64,000 bases of DNA from assembly GCA_002633005.1 (NCBI GenBank), contig NMRA01000816.1, forward strand, positions 8,531-72,530, given 5' to 3'. This document shows, piece by piece, positions 45,801 to 58,116 of this stretch. The DNA is from Phoronis australis. Taxonomy: Eukaryota > Phoronida > Phoronidae. A model generated the notes under the pieces. It was given only the letters and a program-made list of their open reading frames with translations. It had not been told where the DNA came from and ran no database searches. Position 1 is the stretch's first letter; each line of letters opens with the position of its first letter. The translations under genes were made by a program, and so were the position numbers.

Positions 45801-48800
45801 ACCCAGGAGTGTGTCTATCTCCTAGACATGCTGACCCTATCTGACTGTCTCTCAGAGGATGACTGGGCAATGTTCAGTATAGATCTCTTCTCCAATCAGG
45901 ATATCCTGAAGATAGGTTTGTCATTAATTTTTGGTTCTGTAAAGTTCAAATTGTTAAAAGCACACAACTGTATTCACAAGAAGCATTGTCAACTTTGTCT
46001 ATTTCAAAAATGGAATTTCTATCATTCCAAAACCTTTTCAAGTCTGACTGCAGATTATGGAAATTTGATGCAGAAATCAGGCAAAACGGGTGATTTTGAT
46101 TCCAGATCTTGTGATTTGACACAAAACATTACCTCATTGTGCGCATGTAGGTAGTCAAAGGCTACATTCCAAATTTGGCCCCTACTAAATCGGTTCAAGT
46201 GTCTCGTGTCAAGTTAAAGGCAGCCTTGACCAGGGAACATTTCTGCACACCTTAATCATTCAGTGAAACCATGCAAAGGTTGAATGATGACCAGTTCCAT
46301 TATCTCATAATGTTAAAGCTAGGGCTGGATCATGGCCAAAGAATATTGTCTACAGTCACAGACCACTCGTTGAAGTAATTGCAAGAGTTGAATCATAGGC
46401 GACATAGTCCCTAAGTTTGCTCATAAAATTGTTGGACCATGGTGAGGGAATATTCCCTGCTCTCTGTAAGCTCCACGAGGTCATCAAGCAGAGAATTTTT
46501 TTCTGGTCTTGGAAAAGCATTGTGAAAAATACTCTGCAATGTTTTTAAAATGCAGTTTACTTAAAATTGCTTTTGATCAAAGCTTAGGTGTTGCTTTTAG
46601 ATTAAAGGGGTGCTATCTCTTGTTTTAGCCTATAAACATGAATTATGTCCCCTGGACTGATAGTATACAACGAAATAACGTTTATTAGTTAATGAAGATC
46701 GTTTAACCATAAGGTTACACTCAATAAACAGCACAATTTTGTGTCGTCAAAAGTGGGCGGGTTTATTTACATTGTAATTAAGTTGTGAGTATGGAGAGTG
46801 AATGGGAAACTATGAGATGGTGATGTGTCTGTCAGTTTTGTTTTTACGTTAAAAAAAAACAAAATCCACACCAACTTAAAGTTGTTATGAGCTGTTTTGG
46901 GTAGTAAGTTTCTGATTGAAATTATACACTGGCTAGAAAATATCATGAAATTTTATCGAACCTGCGCTTTGAAGTTTGTCTCCACTCTTACTCATGTAGA
47001 CTTCGCTGCTGTTCACAGGTTATGGTTTAGACAGTGACCTTCAGATGTTGTTAAAGTCGTTCCCAGCAATGACTACGGGACTGAATGACCTGAAGCGAGT
47101 CGTCGACCTGCAGTCGATACAGAACCAAGTACGTCTGCTTTCAGTATTTTCCAGTCGATGCAGATCCAAGTGCGTCTGCTTTTAGTTTTCACACAGTTGA
47201 TACAGAACCAAATATGCCTGCTTTTAGTATTCGTGCAGCCGATACAGACCCAAGTACGTCTGCTTTCAGTATTTTCCAGTCGATGCAGATCCAAGTACGT
47301 CTGCTTTTAGTTTTCACACAGTTGATACAGAACCAAATATGCCTGCTTTTAGTATTCGTGCAGCCGATACAGAATCAAGTACGTCTGCTTTTGGTTTTCA
47401 CACAGTTGATACACCAAGTATGTCTACTTATAGTAATCATACAGTTCATACAGAGCAAAGTACGTCTACGTTTAGTATGCATGCAATACTTTGCGTAGTA
47501 AGCTCTGCAGACTCTACAAAACTTCGACAAGCTTGATTTATTTTGTAATGACATGAAACTTTAGTCCGCCGTGATATGTAACACTGGTTGTCATTGCATA
47601 TTATTTATGCTTACCTGCTAATTTGATAAGTCAGAGAAGACGGATACTGGGCGATTTCCAGGTGGTAAAGAGTTATCTTTTATTTCTTGATGAAGTTAGC
47701 AAAATTCAAAACAAAATGTAATGGATGTTTGTTCGGTGCACTTTGTTGTGTATGTGCAAGATATGTCCATTTAAGTTTTAAAACCAGCATTGTTTTGTTT
47801 TTGATTCATTTTCTTTGCAAGATAAGTCGCTTCATTTGCTTGAAACTGCTCAACCAGGTTCTTTTTTCTACCGGGTTTCTGTTTAGAATCCATTTGAATT
47901 GCGTTATATTTTAATTTCCATTCTCACAAGCAATTCTCAGAATGCTGTATTCAGTTATTGTACAAAAAGATTTTCAGGACAGTCATGATACAATGATCGC
48001 AAACTTCCCGATACACTTGCAGTTTGGGATTTTTACTTGAAACTTTGTCCGTAAATGGGTCATCACTCAGAATTATTCAAAGGGTTTGTTTTTTTGTGTC
48101 TGGTGAATTTTCTGGTTAAGCTGTGTTTCCACCTTCAAAACATGATGTCACCACTTTCAGATTCAGTCACATGACCTTCCATCTGCTGCTAAAGGTGCTG
48201 AAGCAGCGCCATCTCCAGGTCCCAACGGTGGCGCCACCTGTAGCAAGGATGAGGAGAAAGGACTGAGTGAACTAGTCAGGCAATACCTCGGTAAACCACT
48301 CAAGAAGACAGAGCAAATGTCCAACTGGGAGAGGCGACCTCTGCGGCAGGCGCAGCTCATCTACGCCGGTGAGTTGCTGTGTTGGTTTTTCAATGTCAAT
48401 AGCCACATCCAAAAATTCCACAGCACCACTCTTCTTCAGCAGCATTTTCCCACTCCTGCTGAGCTTATCGATCTTTCCCATTTAAATAACTCAACCTTTT
48501 TCTACGGTTGCAAATTGAGTTGTTCCATTGACATGGCAGTTAGACAAGTTAAGTGGATGTTATATATTGTTCTTTGCTCGTCTAACTGGTCTCAGAAAGG
48601 TATTAATGAGCTAATCGTTCAAAAAATACAAATATGTTTTTGTACCTCTGCAAAAGAGAGTTGATTTGGGATGGGGCTGTGTACAACTTCCCGTCAAACT
48701 CTGTTTTTAAGAGGAACAGTCAGTGATTGTTCAGCTTAACATCACTCAAGTTTTGGTTAAAAATTGCTGAATGTTTACAGAGCTGCCAGCTGGACAGTAC

Positions 48801-51800
48801 GCATTGTGCTCTTGATGGGCTCAGTTGGCTACAACAGGAGGTCAAAGGCTAAAACCATAAATCAGGAGTCAGCACATTGTAAAATTTTTTGCTGTGTATT
48901 ATTAATAAAATTGGTCAAGTGAGAAGTGGCATTATTTTTTAGCAATTGCTACTCCTGATACACAAGAGCCAGTTTAGATTCATCATTGACTGCGACGAAC
49001 TCATTGAAATTTCTTTGATTTGAGACAAAAGTAAAAAATTGCTCAAATCTTCAAAGGCTGAAAATGCTCAAAATCGTACAAGATGTTGGTGACATCTGTA
49101 TTGCACAAACCATGCTAACAAAGGTCGAGCTTATATAAATATGTAAATAGGTGAAGGCAACCTTTTTCCATGTCATTTTGAGCTAAAATAAGGTTGGTTG
49201 GTTATCCTAGACATATTTTTCACTTAATTACGGCTTTTCGTAATTTTATTAATTATTCGTCCGCTTTTCCGGAAGTGACGTTTTAGGAGGCAAGCGCTTC
49301 CCGCCAATTTCTTTTCACATAGTCTGACTGTGAGAGCTGCCGAGTCAGTCATTGTTCTACCTCGGTTGTGCTAAGTTCCGTCGTCGTTCGCTTTCATTTA
49401 CTAGTCAGTCAACATGCCACACTGTTGCTGCGTACCGGGATGTAATAATTATCGGCTCACGCGCACTTTGGGAGTACCTGTGCATCGCTTTCTGATGGAT
49501 GACACACTTCGCCGTACTTGGCTCGTTCGTGTGAAGAACGCAGCGTTACCCGTCCACGCAACGTACAAAGCAGTGGAGAATTACCGTGTGTGTGGCAAGC
49601 ACTTTCTGCCGTCCGATTACGAAAGGGATTTGTACGCTGAACTGATGAAGGTCCCCGCGAAACAACGCTTGAAGAAGGATGCCATTCCGTCTGTGTTGAT
49701 TCCCGGCAGTGCCCCGTCGCCACCCAAGAGAAGNACACTGGTTGTCATTGCATATTATTTATGCTTACCTGCTAATTTGATAAGTCAGAGAAGACGGATA
49801 CTGGGCATTTTCCAGGTGGTAAAGAGTTATCTTTTATTTCTTTATGAAATTAGCAAAATTCAAAACAAAATGTAATGGATGTTTGTCCGGTGCACTTTGT
49901 TGTGTATGTGCAAGATATGTCCATTTAAGTTTTAAAACCAGCATTGTTTTGTTTTTGATTCATTTTCTTTGCAAGATAAGTCGCTTCATATGTTTGAAAC
50001 TGCTCAACCAGATTCTTTTTTCTAACGGGTTTCTGTTTAGAATCCATTTGAATTGCGTTATATTTTAATTTCCATTCTCACCAGCAATTCTCAGAATGCT
50101 GTATTCAGTTATTGTACAAAAAGATTTTCAGGACAGTCATGATACAATGATCGCAGCCTTCCCCATACACTTCCAGTTTGGGATTTTTACTTGGAACTTT
50201 GTCCGTAAAAGGGTCATCACTCAGAATTATTCAAAGGGTTTGTTTTTTGTCTCTAGTGAATTTTGTGGTTAAGCTGTGTTGCCATCATCAAAGCATGATG
50301 TCATCACTTTCAGATTCAGTCACATGACCTTCCATCTGCTGCTAAAGGTGCTGAAGCAGCGCCATCTCCAGGTCCCAATGGTGGCGCCACCTGTAGTAAG
50401 GATGAGGAGAAAGGACTGAGTGAACTAGTTAGGCAATACCTCGGTAAACCACTCAAGAAGACAGAGCAAATGTCCAACTGGGAGAGGCGACCTCTACGGC
50501 AGGCGCAGCTCGTCTACGCCGGTGAGTTGCTGTGTTGGTTTTTCGATGACAATAGCCACATCCAAAAATTCCACAGCACCACTCTTCAGCAGCATTTTCC
50601 CACTCCTGCTGAGCTTACCGCTCTTTCCCATTTAAATAACTCAACCTTTTTTACGGTTGCAAATTGAGTTGTTCCATTGACATGGCAGTTAGACAAGCTA
50701 AGTGGATGTTATATATTGTTCTTTGCTCGTCTAACTGGTCTCAGAAAGGTATTAATGAGCTAACCGTTCAAAAAATACAAATATGTTTTTGTACCTCTGC
50801 AAAAGAGAGTTGATTTGGGATGGGGCTGTGTACAACTTCCCATCAAACTCTGTTTTTAAGAGGAACAGTCAGTGATTGTTCAGCTTAACATCACTCAAGT
50901 TTTAGTTAAAAATATTGCTGAATGTTTACAGAGATGCCAGCTGGACGGTACGCATTGTGCTCTGGGTGGGCTCAGTTGGCTACAACAGGAGGTCAAAGGC
51001 TAAAACCATAAATCAGGAGTCAGTCAGCACATTGTAAAATTTTTTGCTGTGTATTATTAATAACATTGGTCAAGTGAAAAGTGGCATTATTTTTGAACAA
51101 TTGCTACTCGTGATACACAAGAGCCAGTTGAGGTTCATCATTGACTGCGACGAACTCATTGAAATTTCTTTGATTTGAGACAAAAGTAAAAAATTGCTCA
51201 AATCTTCAAAGGCTGAAAATGCTCAAAATCGTACAAGATGTTGGTGACATCTGTATTACACAAACCATGCTAACAGCGTGGTTGAGCTTTATATAAATAT
51301 GTGGGGAAATATAGACCAGTTCAAGTCCCGGTCGGGACAGAAGCCTTTTCAGAGTCATTCATTGAAGTCACATGATGTGACCTACAGGTGGCGTGCAGAC
51401 CAGATTTAAAAATGTTTTCAAAGTTAATGATATTATGACACAGTGAAATTCCAACTGTCTGCCATATGTAGCCCTTAACTAAAAAATTTTACCGTAGTCC
51501 TAAAAACAATACTTTCTAGTGTCCTCTTGTGTGTTCCGTAGCATTGGATGCCTACTGCTTATTGCAAGTGTATGACTGCATGGCAAGAATAGTACAAGAG
51601 AACTCACTTGTTGTTAACCTGGAGCCTAATGTCTCCATGAAATGGAAGTCAAAGCAGACACGACAACAGAAACTGCGCGCCCTGGTGGAGGAGAGGAAGA
51701 AGAAGAAATTGAAACCACCAGTGAGTGTTTGCATTTCTTTGATGAGTACAGTTATGTAGTTTTCAAAATATACTGCAAAACGTCGAAATTCGTCATTTTT

Positions 51801-54800
51801 TAGCAAACAAAACTGCTTCTTAATATTCACTGCTTTTGATCAGAATGTGTTTCAGTTCTGCCAAAATCTCATCGGGTGTTGTATCGTACAATGTCAAAAT
51901 CTCCACTGCTCGTTACCATAGTTAACTCGTAAATGAATATTTACTGGTTAGGGTCAATATCGTCACATTGAATTCGGACCAAATTCGAAAAAAACGCTCT
52001 ACTAAAGTCTCGAAAATTCCGGCAGCAAATTCATCCACATTTTGTCGAAGTCTGTCCAGTTTAAGACTGTATGCCTCGTCATTAAATTCCGAAACCACAA
52101 AGTTTTGAGGTAATGAATAACGGAGCCTTATTTGCGTTTAACAAGATGGGTTATTGCACACTTCACTTCGCAGTGAGCGGCTTGTTGATATACAGACTGC
52201 TGAGAAATTTGTAAAAACAAAGCGCCTCCATATTGTTCTTAACTGGCGAAGAAATTTCCTGTCTTAAGGAGTAATTATGCACATCTATTATCTCAGCGTG
52301 TCAAAAAGGGTGTTTTTGATGTCAGATTTCAGGTTTTTGTTAACGACGTTTTGCTTTCATCGTTAGTCCACTTACAATGGCCCACCAGCGCAGGGCCAGG
52401 CAATCGGACCCAAGGACTTTCGCGTTGTTGTAGACACCATGCTACAAGGACTTGGTCGACAACTGCGGTGTTGCGGTGTAGACGTGAGGATCTTGGAGAG
52501 TCAGCAGTCCCATGATGTGGCCGCTGGGGTGAGTTCGTGTACTCAGTGTCCTATTAGTTAATGTACCAGGTACGCAATCATTAAGGTATGAGTCCAAGTC
52601 CACGTCGTAATGACGCAATGTTTTTTAAGACCCTTGGTGGAGTTTCATCCCACCCAGTCCTTGTTCACAACACTAACAATTCTCCATTTAGATTGGTTTC
52701 GAACTTAAAGGATGACTGTTGAGGTGGTGAAGTCGAAAACAAACATTTCATTGGAAAAATTATCCACCTATCAATACAAACAAAAGAACAGAAACTGTGG
52801 TTGTGACATCATCAACAGAACATTCAGTGTGTGTTGAGTGGTAGTGTAACTCTGATGTTACTTATTTCAGTAGAGGAATATTTTGTCCATTTTTACTGTC
52901 AGAATAAGACACACAGAGTAACATAGAAGGGATAATTTAAACACCATGCTTTTCATTTTCAAAAATGAAATGTTTTTACCAAAACTGTAATGTAATTGTC
53001 AGGCATCCTCTTAGAAAATTATGTTTTGATTGTCCTGAATTGCATACTTTATAGCAATAAATTTCCAATGCACTGTTGTTTTTTCAAATGAATTTCAGAT
53101 TGCACTGAGAGAGGAAAGAATTATTTTAACATCAGGAACACCCTATTATACAGTGAGTAGCTCAGATTGAATTCTCTCTTAGCAGTGTATTAAAATTGGC
53201 TTATACAAAGGTTTGCTGTGATTTGTGTGCAATGAATGCATCGAACAACGATCAAGCAAAGGTCTTCACAGAGTGCCAACACCCCGTTACAGTAGTTACA
53301 GTGTCGGGCAGCTGTGGTACGGCAACAGTTGCTTAAAGTCGCATGTCAAATTGCAGCAACTAGCTACAGAGTAGCAAGCGTTGCTGCAAGTTGCATGTAA
53401 AATTGCAGCAACTAGCTACAGAATAGCAAGAGTTGCTGCAAGTTGCATGTCAAATTGCAGCAACTAGCTACAGAATAGCAAGAGTTGCTGCAAGTTGCAT
53501 GTCAAATTGCAGCAACTAGCTACAGAATAGCAAGAGTTGCTGCAAGTTGCATGTCAAATTGCAGCAACTAGCTACAGAATAGCAAGAGTTGCTGCAAGCT
53601 GCATGTCAGATTGTAGCAAATAACCTTCACATAGTGGAGACGTCTCTAAGACAAGTGGTTGTGAAACAAGATTGTGTGTGGGTATCACTTAATTAGGGAG
53701 TGCGCGTTGTTTGAGAATATGCGTACTGTGGCGATCCAGTTTTAGCTATTGTCGACATGTGCCAGCAACTACAAGGCGCAGTGACAAGCAGCTGCACACA
53801 GTTGATGTTCACTTGTACTGCTCACCATAGTAGTGCATGGAAATACTTGAAAAAGTGATTATTCCTTATGTATGCCATTTTACGTGCCCCATTTCTTTTC
53901 CAGTCGCCTAGAATGCTAATCCGCAGAAAAGAATCATGCTTGTAAAAATAATTGTGGTGTTTGAGAAAAGAATATAGCTCATGGGAAAATAAGGCTATTG
54001 AATTCTTGAGGAAAGAACAGTGTTCATTATACTTCTCACATGGTTCATGGGGGAAAACACTGGATATTGCTGCAGTGTTCTTTGACTTCTCATTTGCTTG
54101 TATTAGCTGTTATTATAAATAATTCGATGATTCTATCTTTATCAGCTGCGTGACTTTGTACCAGAAGGTTGCTGTATGAATGTACGATCAGTCACCGCAC
54201 ACGAGCAAGTGGTGGATGTTTTACGACACTTCAATGTCAAGGTCACAAAGGCTGACATCTTCAGTCGATGCCAGGTAACCACCGACTCTAGCACAGTGGT
54301 CAGCAAACTTTTTTGTCACAGACTTTCTGGACAACCGCGTAATTTGTCGACCCCCTGAAGTGACTGAAATGCTTTTTTTTGCTTTTCTTTGAGGGCTACG
54401 AAGAGCAAAAGACTTTATATCTAGTATGATCAATAGGGTTCCACGCACTATCCATGAATCAAGGAACCTTTACTATAAGTGTTGGGGAGGTTGCATGAGT
54501 TTCCCTTCAGTGGACAATTTCAACATGCAGTTTGTCCACACTCACCATAGTCAACTTAGTTAACTTACATCACACATGGGTAAATTCCCCTGCAAATGTA
54601 CTACAACACTTAGGGCTGTTCCAGTAAAATGTGTATGGGAGGGGGGGAAGGCACCTTTTTTCGCACCCACCACCCATATTTTTCATTTATTTCTTCAGCC
54701 TACCACCCGTAATTTTTTATAAGTTTGAAATGCAACCACCCGTAATTTTTTATTTGTTCTTGTGGTTGACTGCATGGGCGCTTGAGTTTATCTGTTCCTC

Positions 54801-55949
54801 CATTATCACTAACGTCATTCATTACTAAGAAAACATATGTTTCTTACATACGGTTATTAGCCATCGAGAAATTCGAGCACCTGTGGTTAAATGGTGTTAT
54901 GGGCATGCCGATGAGGAGATCGGAGGGAGTGAAAAAGTCGGAGCTTTTTGCAAGTTGCATTTTTGTTTCAGTTTTTGATTCTGAGCGGATTGTTTATAAA
55001 ATTTACTAAAATTACCCACCATCAAACATGGCCCAATGAAACAACAATGACCTGTAAATTTTTATTTTTGTGAAGTACGACCACCAGCCATTTTGAATTT
55101 AAATCAAACGCAACCACCCATAAATTTTTATTTCAGTTGCCTTCCCCCCCTCCCACACAGATTTTGCTGGAACAGCCCTTACAGTTTTTGATGTGATCTG
55201 GTTGATATTTTACCGAAATTGTTACCACACGCTTATGGAGCCCTATAATCACGGGTGTCAATAAAAATACTGTACCATATGGATAAAACATATCATTATC
55301 TTATCGTATCTTTAATTGAGTAGTGGTGTGTGCCTATATGAGCATATTCTGACTTTAAAATATGGTAATTTGATACATATTGTGAATGTGAATACAAAAT
55401 CTGTTTCAAAACCTTAATGTTGGATATTGAGAAAAGTCTATTGTGGCTTATGCATGCTTTCCTAATAACTTAGAAATAACATAGTTGATATCCTGCTTCA
55501 TCCTGTGTGTTCTGATTTTGCGGCCTTGTTATCTTAGCCGTTATCTTTGCTTGTAGGTGTGTAATGGTAACAGTTACACAAAGGCGACTAGGAAACAAAT
55601 ACTTCAGGCTCGTGAGCGCAGGAAAGAGCTCGTGTCTGCTTCTGGTGACCCAGCAGGAGGTAAACCTTCTGGACACCTGTCTCCACAGCGTAGTGTACCT
55701 TTTACGAGTCCATGGACAAAGTCACTGAGCGTGTTTAGTCGTGTGCCAGCAGCGACCTCTAGTGCAATTGACTTAAATTCCGTAACGGTTGGCAACGGTG
55801 TGCCGCTCAAAGTGGACGATATTGATCCGCGGGTCATTGATAAGATCGACGAATTCTTCTGCTGTGATTTCTGCGGGAAGGTGTTCTGGGAAGGAACTCA
55901 CTTCCGCCGCGTCTGTGAACAGTTCTCACATGTCCTGGAGTTGGATTAA
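39853..55949 (+). CDS. EXD3: Exonuclease EXD3 / Mut-7 homologue, 14 coding exons
   Basis: The exons are 39853-40175, 41036-41153, 42158-42351, 42656-42869, 43632-43789, 44407-44570, 45730-45915, 47019-47128, 48161-48368, 51542-51720, 52367-52528, 53099-53152, 54146-54274 and 55557-55949. All phases fit and give 863 residues (human EXD3 about 876). An in-frame TGA at 39847 supports the start. The N-terminal helical half (1-390) leads to a DEDDy 3'-5' exonuclease: IDGEW (D393, E395), YGLDSDL (D459) and YAALD (Y557, D561, created across the exon 9/10 junction). Residues 619-863 are a Mut7-C domain: VVVDTMLQGLGRQLRCCG, then zinc pairs C732/C735 and C836/C839. Nematode Mut-7 acts in transposon silencing and RNAi, and a fly relative trims small RNAs; which role applies here is unknown. 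Exon 9 is present twice in the sequence (second copy 50314-50521). Phases allow only one copy. Confidence 0.94.
43441..43573. repeat. 66-bp duplication flanking an N
   Basis: ttacctctgtcaaaagtc...tttaactaagtc is present at 43441-43506 and again at 43508-43573 with a few substitutions, separated by the N at 43507. It lies in the EXD3 intron before exon 5. Probably an assembly join between alleles. Confidence 0.85.
44528..44761. repeat. EXD3: Tandem 117-bp duplication including the EXD3 exon 6 splice donor
   Basis: From gagcaatgtatggacc, 43 bases of exon 6, its gttagt donor and about 70 bases of intron are repeated directly, with few changes (accgag/accacg, gcact/gcgct). The second copy starts at 44645 and keeps an intact donor at about 44688. 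The duplicated exon end has no acceptor of its own. Using the distal donor would add 117 nt, a multiple of three, including intron sequence. Confidence 0.85.
47111..47480. repeat. EXD3: Minisatellite derived from the end of EXD3 exon 8 and its splice donor
   Basis: Units of about 42 bases follow the pattern cag-TCGATRCAGAWCCAA-gtacgtctgcttttagt. The first unit is the real exon 8 end (47111-47128). Later units keep an acceptor-like ttccag or gtgcag, a 15-nt body and often a gtacgt/gtgcgt donor: 47155-47169, 47239-47253, 47280-47294 and 47364-47378. Other units have lost the donor (caaatatg). The array ends near 47480. Confidence 0.85.
47580..49145. repeat. Duplicated segment A with EXD3 exon 9
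   Basis: About 1.56 kb from acactggttgtcattgcata to ttatataaatatgt is repeated at 49735-51301. The exon (48161-48368) differs from its second copy by a few mostly silent changes, including Ile to Val near YAALD. Introns differ by scattered substitutions and small indels. Confidence 0.9.
49414..49733 (+). CDS. THAP zinc-finger domain, 5' part only, cut by an N
   Basis: The frame starts at ATG 49414 and encodes 106 residues up to the N at 49734. The THAP signature is complete: C-x2-4-C near the start (HCCCVPGC), a conserved Trp (RTWLVRV), C-x2-H (VCGKHF) and an AVPTY-like box (DAIPSVLIP). THAP domains bind DNA in transcription factors and in P-element-type transposases. It lies between the two copies of the EXD3 exon 9 duplication, just after copy A diverges, so it belongs to an insertion present in one version of the locus. 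The segment before it (49200-49413) looks like a promoter or 5' UTR. Whether this is a transposase or a captured host gene cannot be told without the rest. Confidence 0.8.
49735..51301. repeat. Duplicated segment B with the second EXD3 exon 9 copy
   Basis: Counterpart of 47580-49145. The exon copy 50314-50521 is intact, 208 nt, with good splice sites. An exon of 208 nt starts in phase 0 and ends in phase 1, so splicing both copies together would shift the frame. It then continues into the normal intron to exon 10 at 51542. Confidence 0.88.
53330..53625. repeat. Minisatellite, 52-bp unit, about five copies
   Basis: The core gcagcaactagctacagaat followed by agcaagagttgctgcaagtt recurs with a 52-base period (landmarks at 53357 and 53409). 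Each unit contains small inverted repeats built on ttgctgcaa and ttgcagcaa. It is in the EXD3 intron before exon 13. Confidence 0.85.
54612..55179. mobile_element. About 570-bp element with long terminal inverted repeats
   Basis: The left end agggctgttccagtaaaatg...gggagggggggaaggca pairs over about 45 bases with the right end (tgccttccccccctccca...ctggaacagccct). Inside, ccacccgtaattttttat-type motifs recur about four times in both orientations. There is no coding domain; the open frames are AT-rich junk. No clear target-site duplication. It lies in the last EXD3 intron. Confidence 0.8.
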
Positions 55950-56873
55950 CATGGGATGGCGGAGACAATGTGTCTAGAGAGTCATGACCTTAATAGCACC
56001 TCCCTTTAAATGGTAATCAAACGTATTGTTTTCACCCTGGGCCTGGATCTAATCTTTGTACCCGAAATTCAACTAGAAATTATTGTTGGCAGTTTTCGTG
56101 CTCAAATTTTGTGCAAATTTAAGGTAAGTGAAGGTAAGTGTTCATAATTCTGTGCTCGAGTACATATGTGGTTTATGCACGTGAGTTTCTGGTCCAATTT
56201 CGTACTTAATGACCCCTCTATTCGACCTGCAAACTCAAACTTTTAGCCTCAATGCTTGTGTCAACAAGTGCAAACTAGGATTAGACAGTTATACTTGTAA
56301 GCCATTATGTACTCTACCATAGAATAATAGACACCTATCTTGAGTTTGCACAAAAGCTGAACCAAAACTGCCAAAAACAATTTCTAGTTCTAGTTCGAGT
56401 AGAAATATAAGGCACAGGGTCAAGAACTGGTTCTATCGGTTGCTATAGCACAATGAGTAGATCAGTGGAGAAACGAGCGTTTCTCACTACTAGGAGGTAA
56501 AACGCGCTCGTTACGTGTCATGGCTGAGTCTGCAGATCAAGTTGACTGGTGCTTCCTCGCTACCATCACTTATTTGCTTCAAACATAAGTTGTCCATCCC
56601 TATCTAGCACATATTTTTGAAATTCTTTTAAATTATTGTGAGTTGGCGAGGGTAATAATGCATTATTTTGTTTCTTTTAGTCACGTCCTAGTGGGAATTC
56701 AGTTTTGACAGAAATTCTATTGAAGTTATTTATTGTGGGTTTTTATGAATGTGTGGCATTCATGTGCACTTTGCATAATTTCCCATAAAGCTTTTGAAAT
56801 GTTTAGCAACCAATGGATCCATAGCTGAGTTTCGTTGATACAAGGTTGTCATGAAGGAAGTTAGTGTGTTCAT

Positions 56874-57119
56874 CAGGGCTTGGAATTTTCCTCTTTTAAG
56901 GGGAATAACTCTTCTTTGGTTTTAATTTCTTCGTATTTGATTTCCATTTTCCTCTTTTCTTGTTTCTTTTTTATCATTATTTTTACTTTATTCATGTAAA
57001 AATTTTATTTCACTTAAATTTTACAACACAGAAAATACTTCTGTCACCCAAACTTATTTGTAGAATGATACATCGCCTAGAAAATCTTCCTTTTTTATCA
57101 TAGGTCATTCCAAGCCCTG
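56874..57119. mobile_element. 246-bp relative of the CAGGGCTTGGAAT element
   Basis: The left end cagggcttggaattttcc and right end ggtcattccaagccctg are the same as in the element at 36904-37406. The interior is T-rich and different. No flanking direct repeat is visible. It is a shorter or recombined copy of the same family. Confidence 0.65.
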
Positions 57120-58116
57120 GCTTGGGCAGCGCAGCGCTGAAAAAACTGAGGGACCTTAGCCCCCCCCCTAGCTCCCTATGGTGCGCCGCCCATGCTGGCT
57201 CATAATACTTGGCGATATCTTGTGGAACGCACTCCTATTTTACTCTTAAGTGGAACTTGCATGCTAATTCCTTATCTCTGTGATTTATTGGCCAAATTAG
57301 TTGGAAACATAACATATAGTGACTATGTGAATGTGAGTAGGTTGAAAATTGCCAAATGTTTTTTAAAAGAACCAATTGTGTGGCGAAAATGATCTGCCGC
57401 AAATCACTGAACTGTGTCCAATAATTATAGTGACATAGTGCTGAAGAACAACACTGCATGGTGCTAGCAATGTGAGCCGTCGTCGTTAGTACAAAGTTCA
57501 CCTATTTACAGAATTTTTTGTTTTCACATTTACAAGTTATCAGTGAACACAACTTAACTTTGTTTAACATAGATTATGTTAAAATAGCATTCATTTGTCG
57601 TTTAGTTCTTGCTATACATTAGCATAGTTAGGAGCATGCAAATACATTTTTAAATGATTTCCCACTGCTGTGGAGGCTATAAGTGCACACTGTAGACTAC
57701 AAACAGAACCTTTTGTGATGAAAATGGATATTCTTAGGATTTTCTTCTTGTTGTTTTTGTTTGAGACACTAGGGGGCAGTAGCAGAGTTGGCTTGTGTTC
57801 TGATACATTGATTCAGGGAAGTCCGTAAGGACACTATGATACCACTGATTGAAAAAGCAAACCTTCTTAAATACTCTTTGAAAGTGGCTTCAGTTATTGG
57901 ATTTTTGTTGTCTTCTTTAAATGGTGAGAAAATTCAGGCCACCTTGTTTTGATCATCCACATGGGTTTGTCTGGACTTAAAAGTTGTACAGTGCAAACTA
58001 AAAGTATTCTGACAAAATGAACCATAATTCCTTGTTGTGAGGACTTGGTGGATGCTGAATTCATCATCAAACTATAGTCTGAAGGGGAGGTGACAGGTTG
58101 GTTAGGTGGCTGAGCC

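Noticed and set aside
48161-50521. Two EXD3 exon 9 copies as true mutually exclusive exons
   Set aside because: The N between them, the allele-like differences in introns as well as exons, and the restart of copy B from the same left point fit a haplotype join better.
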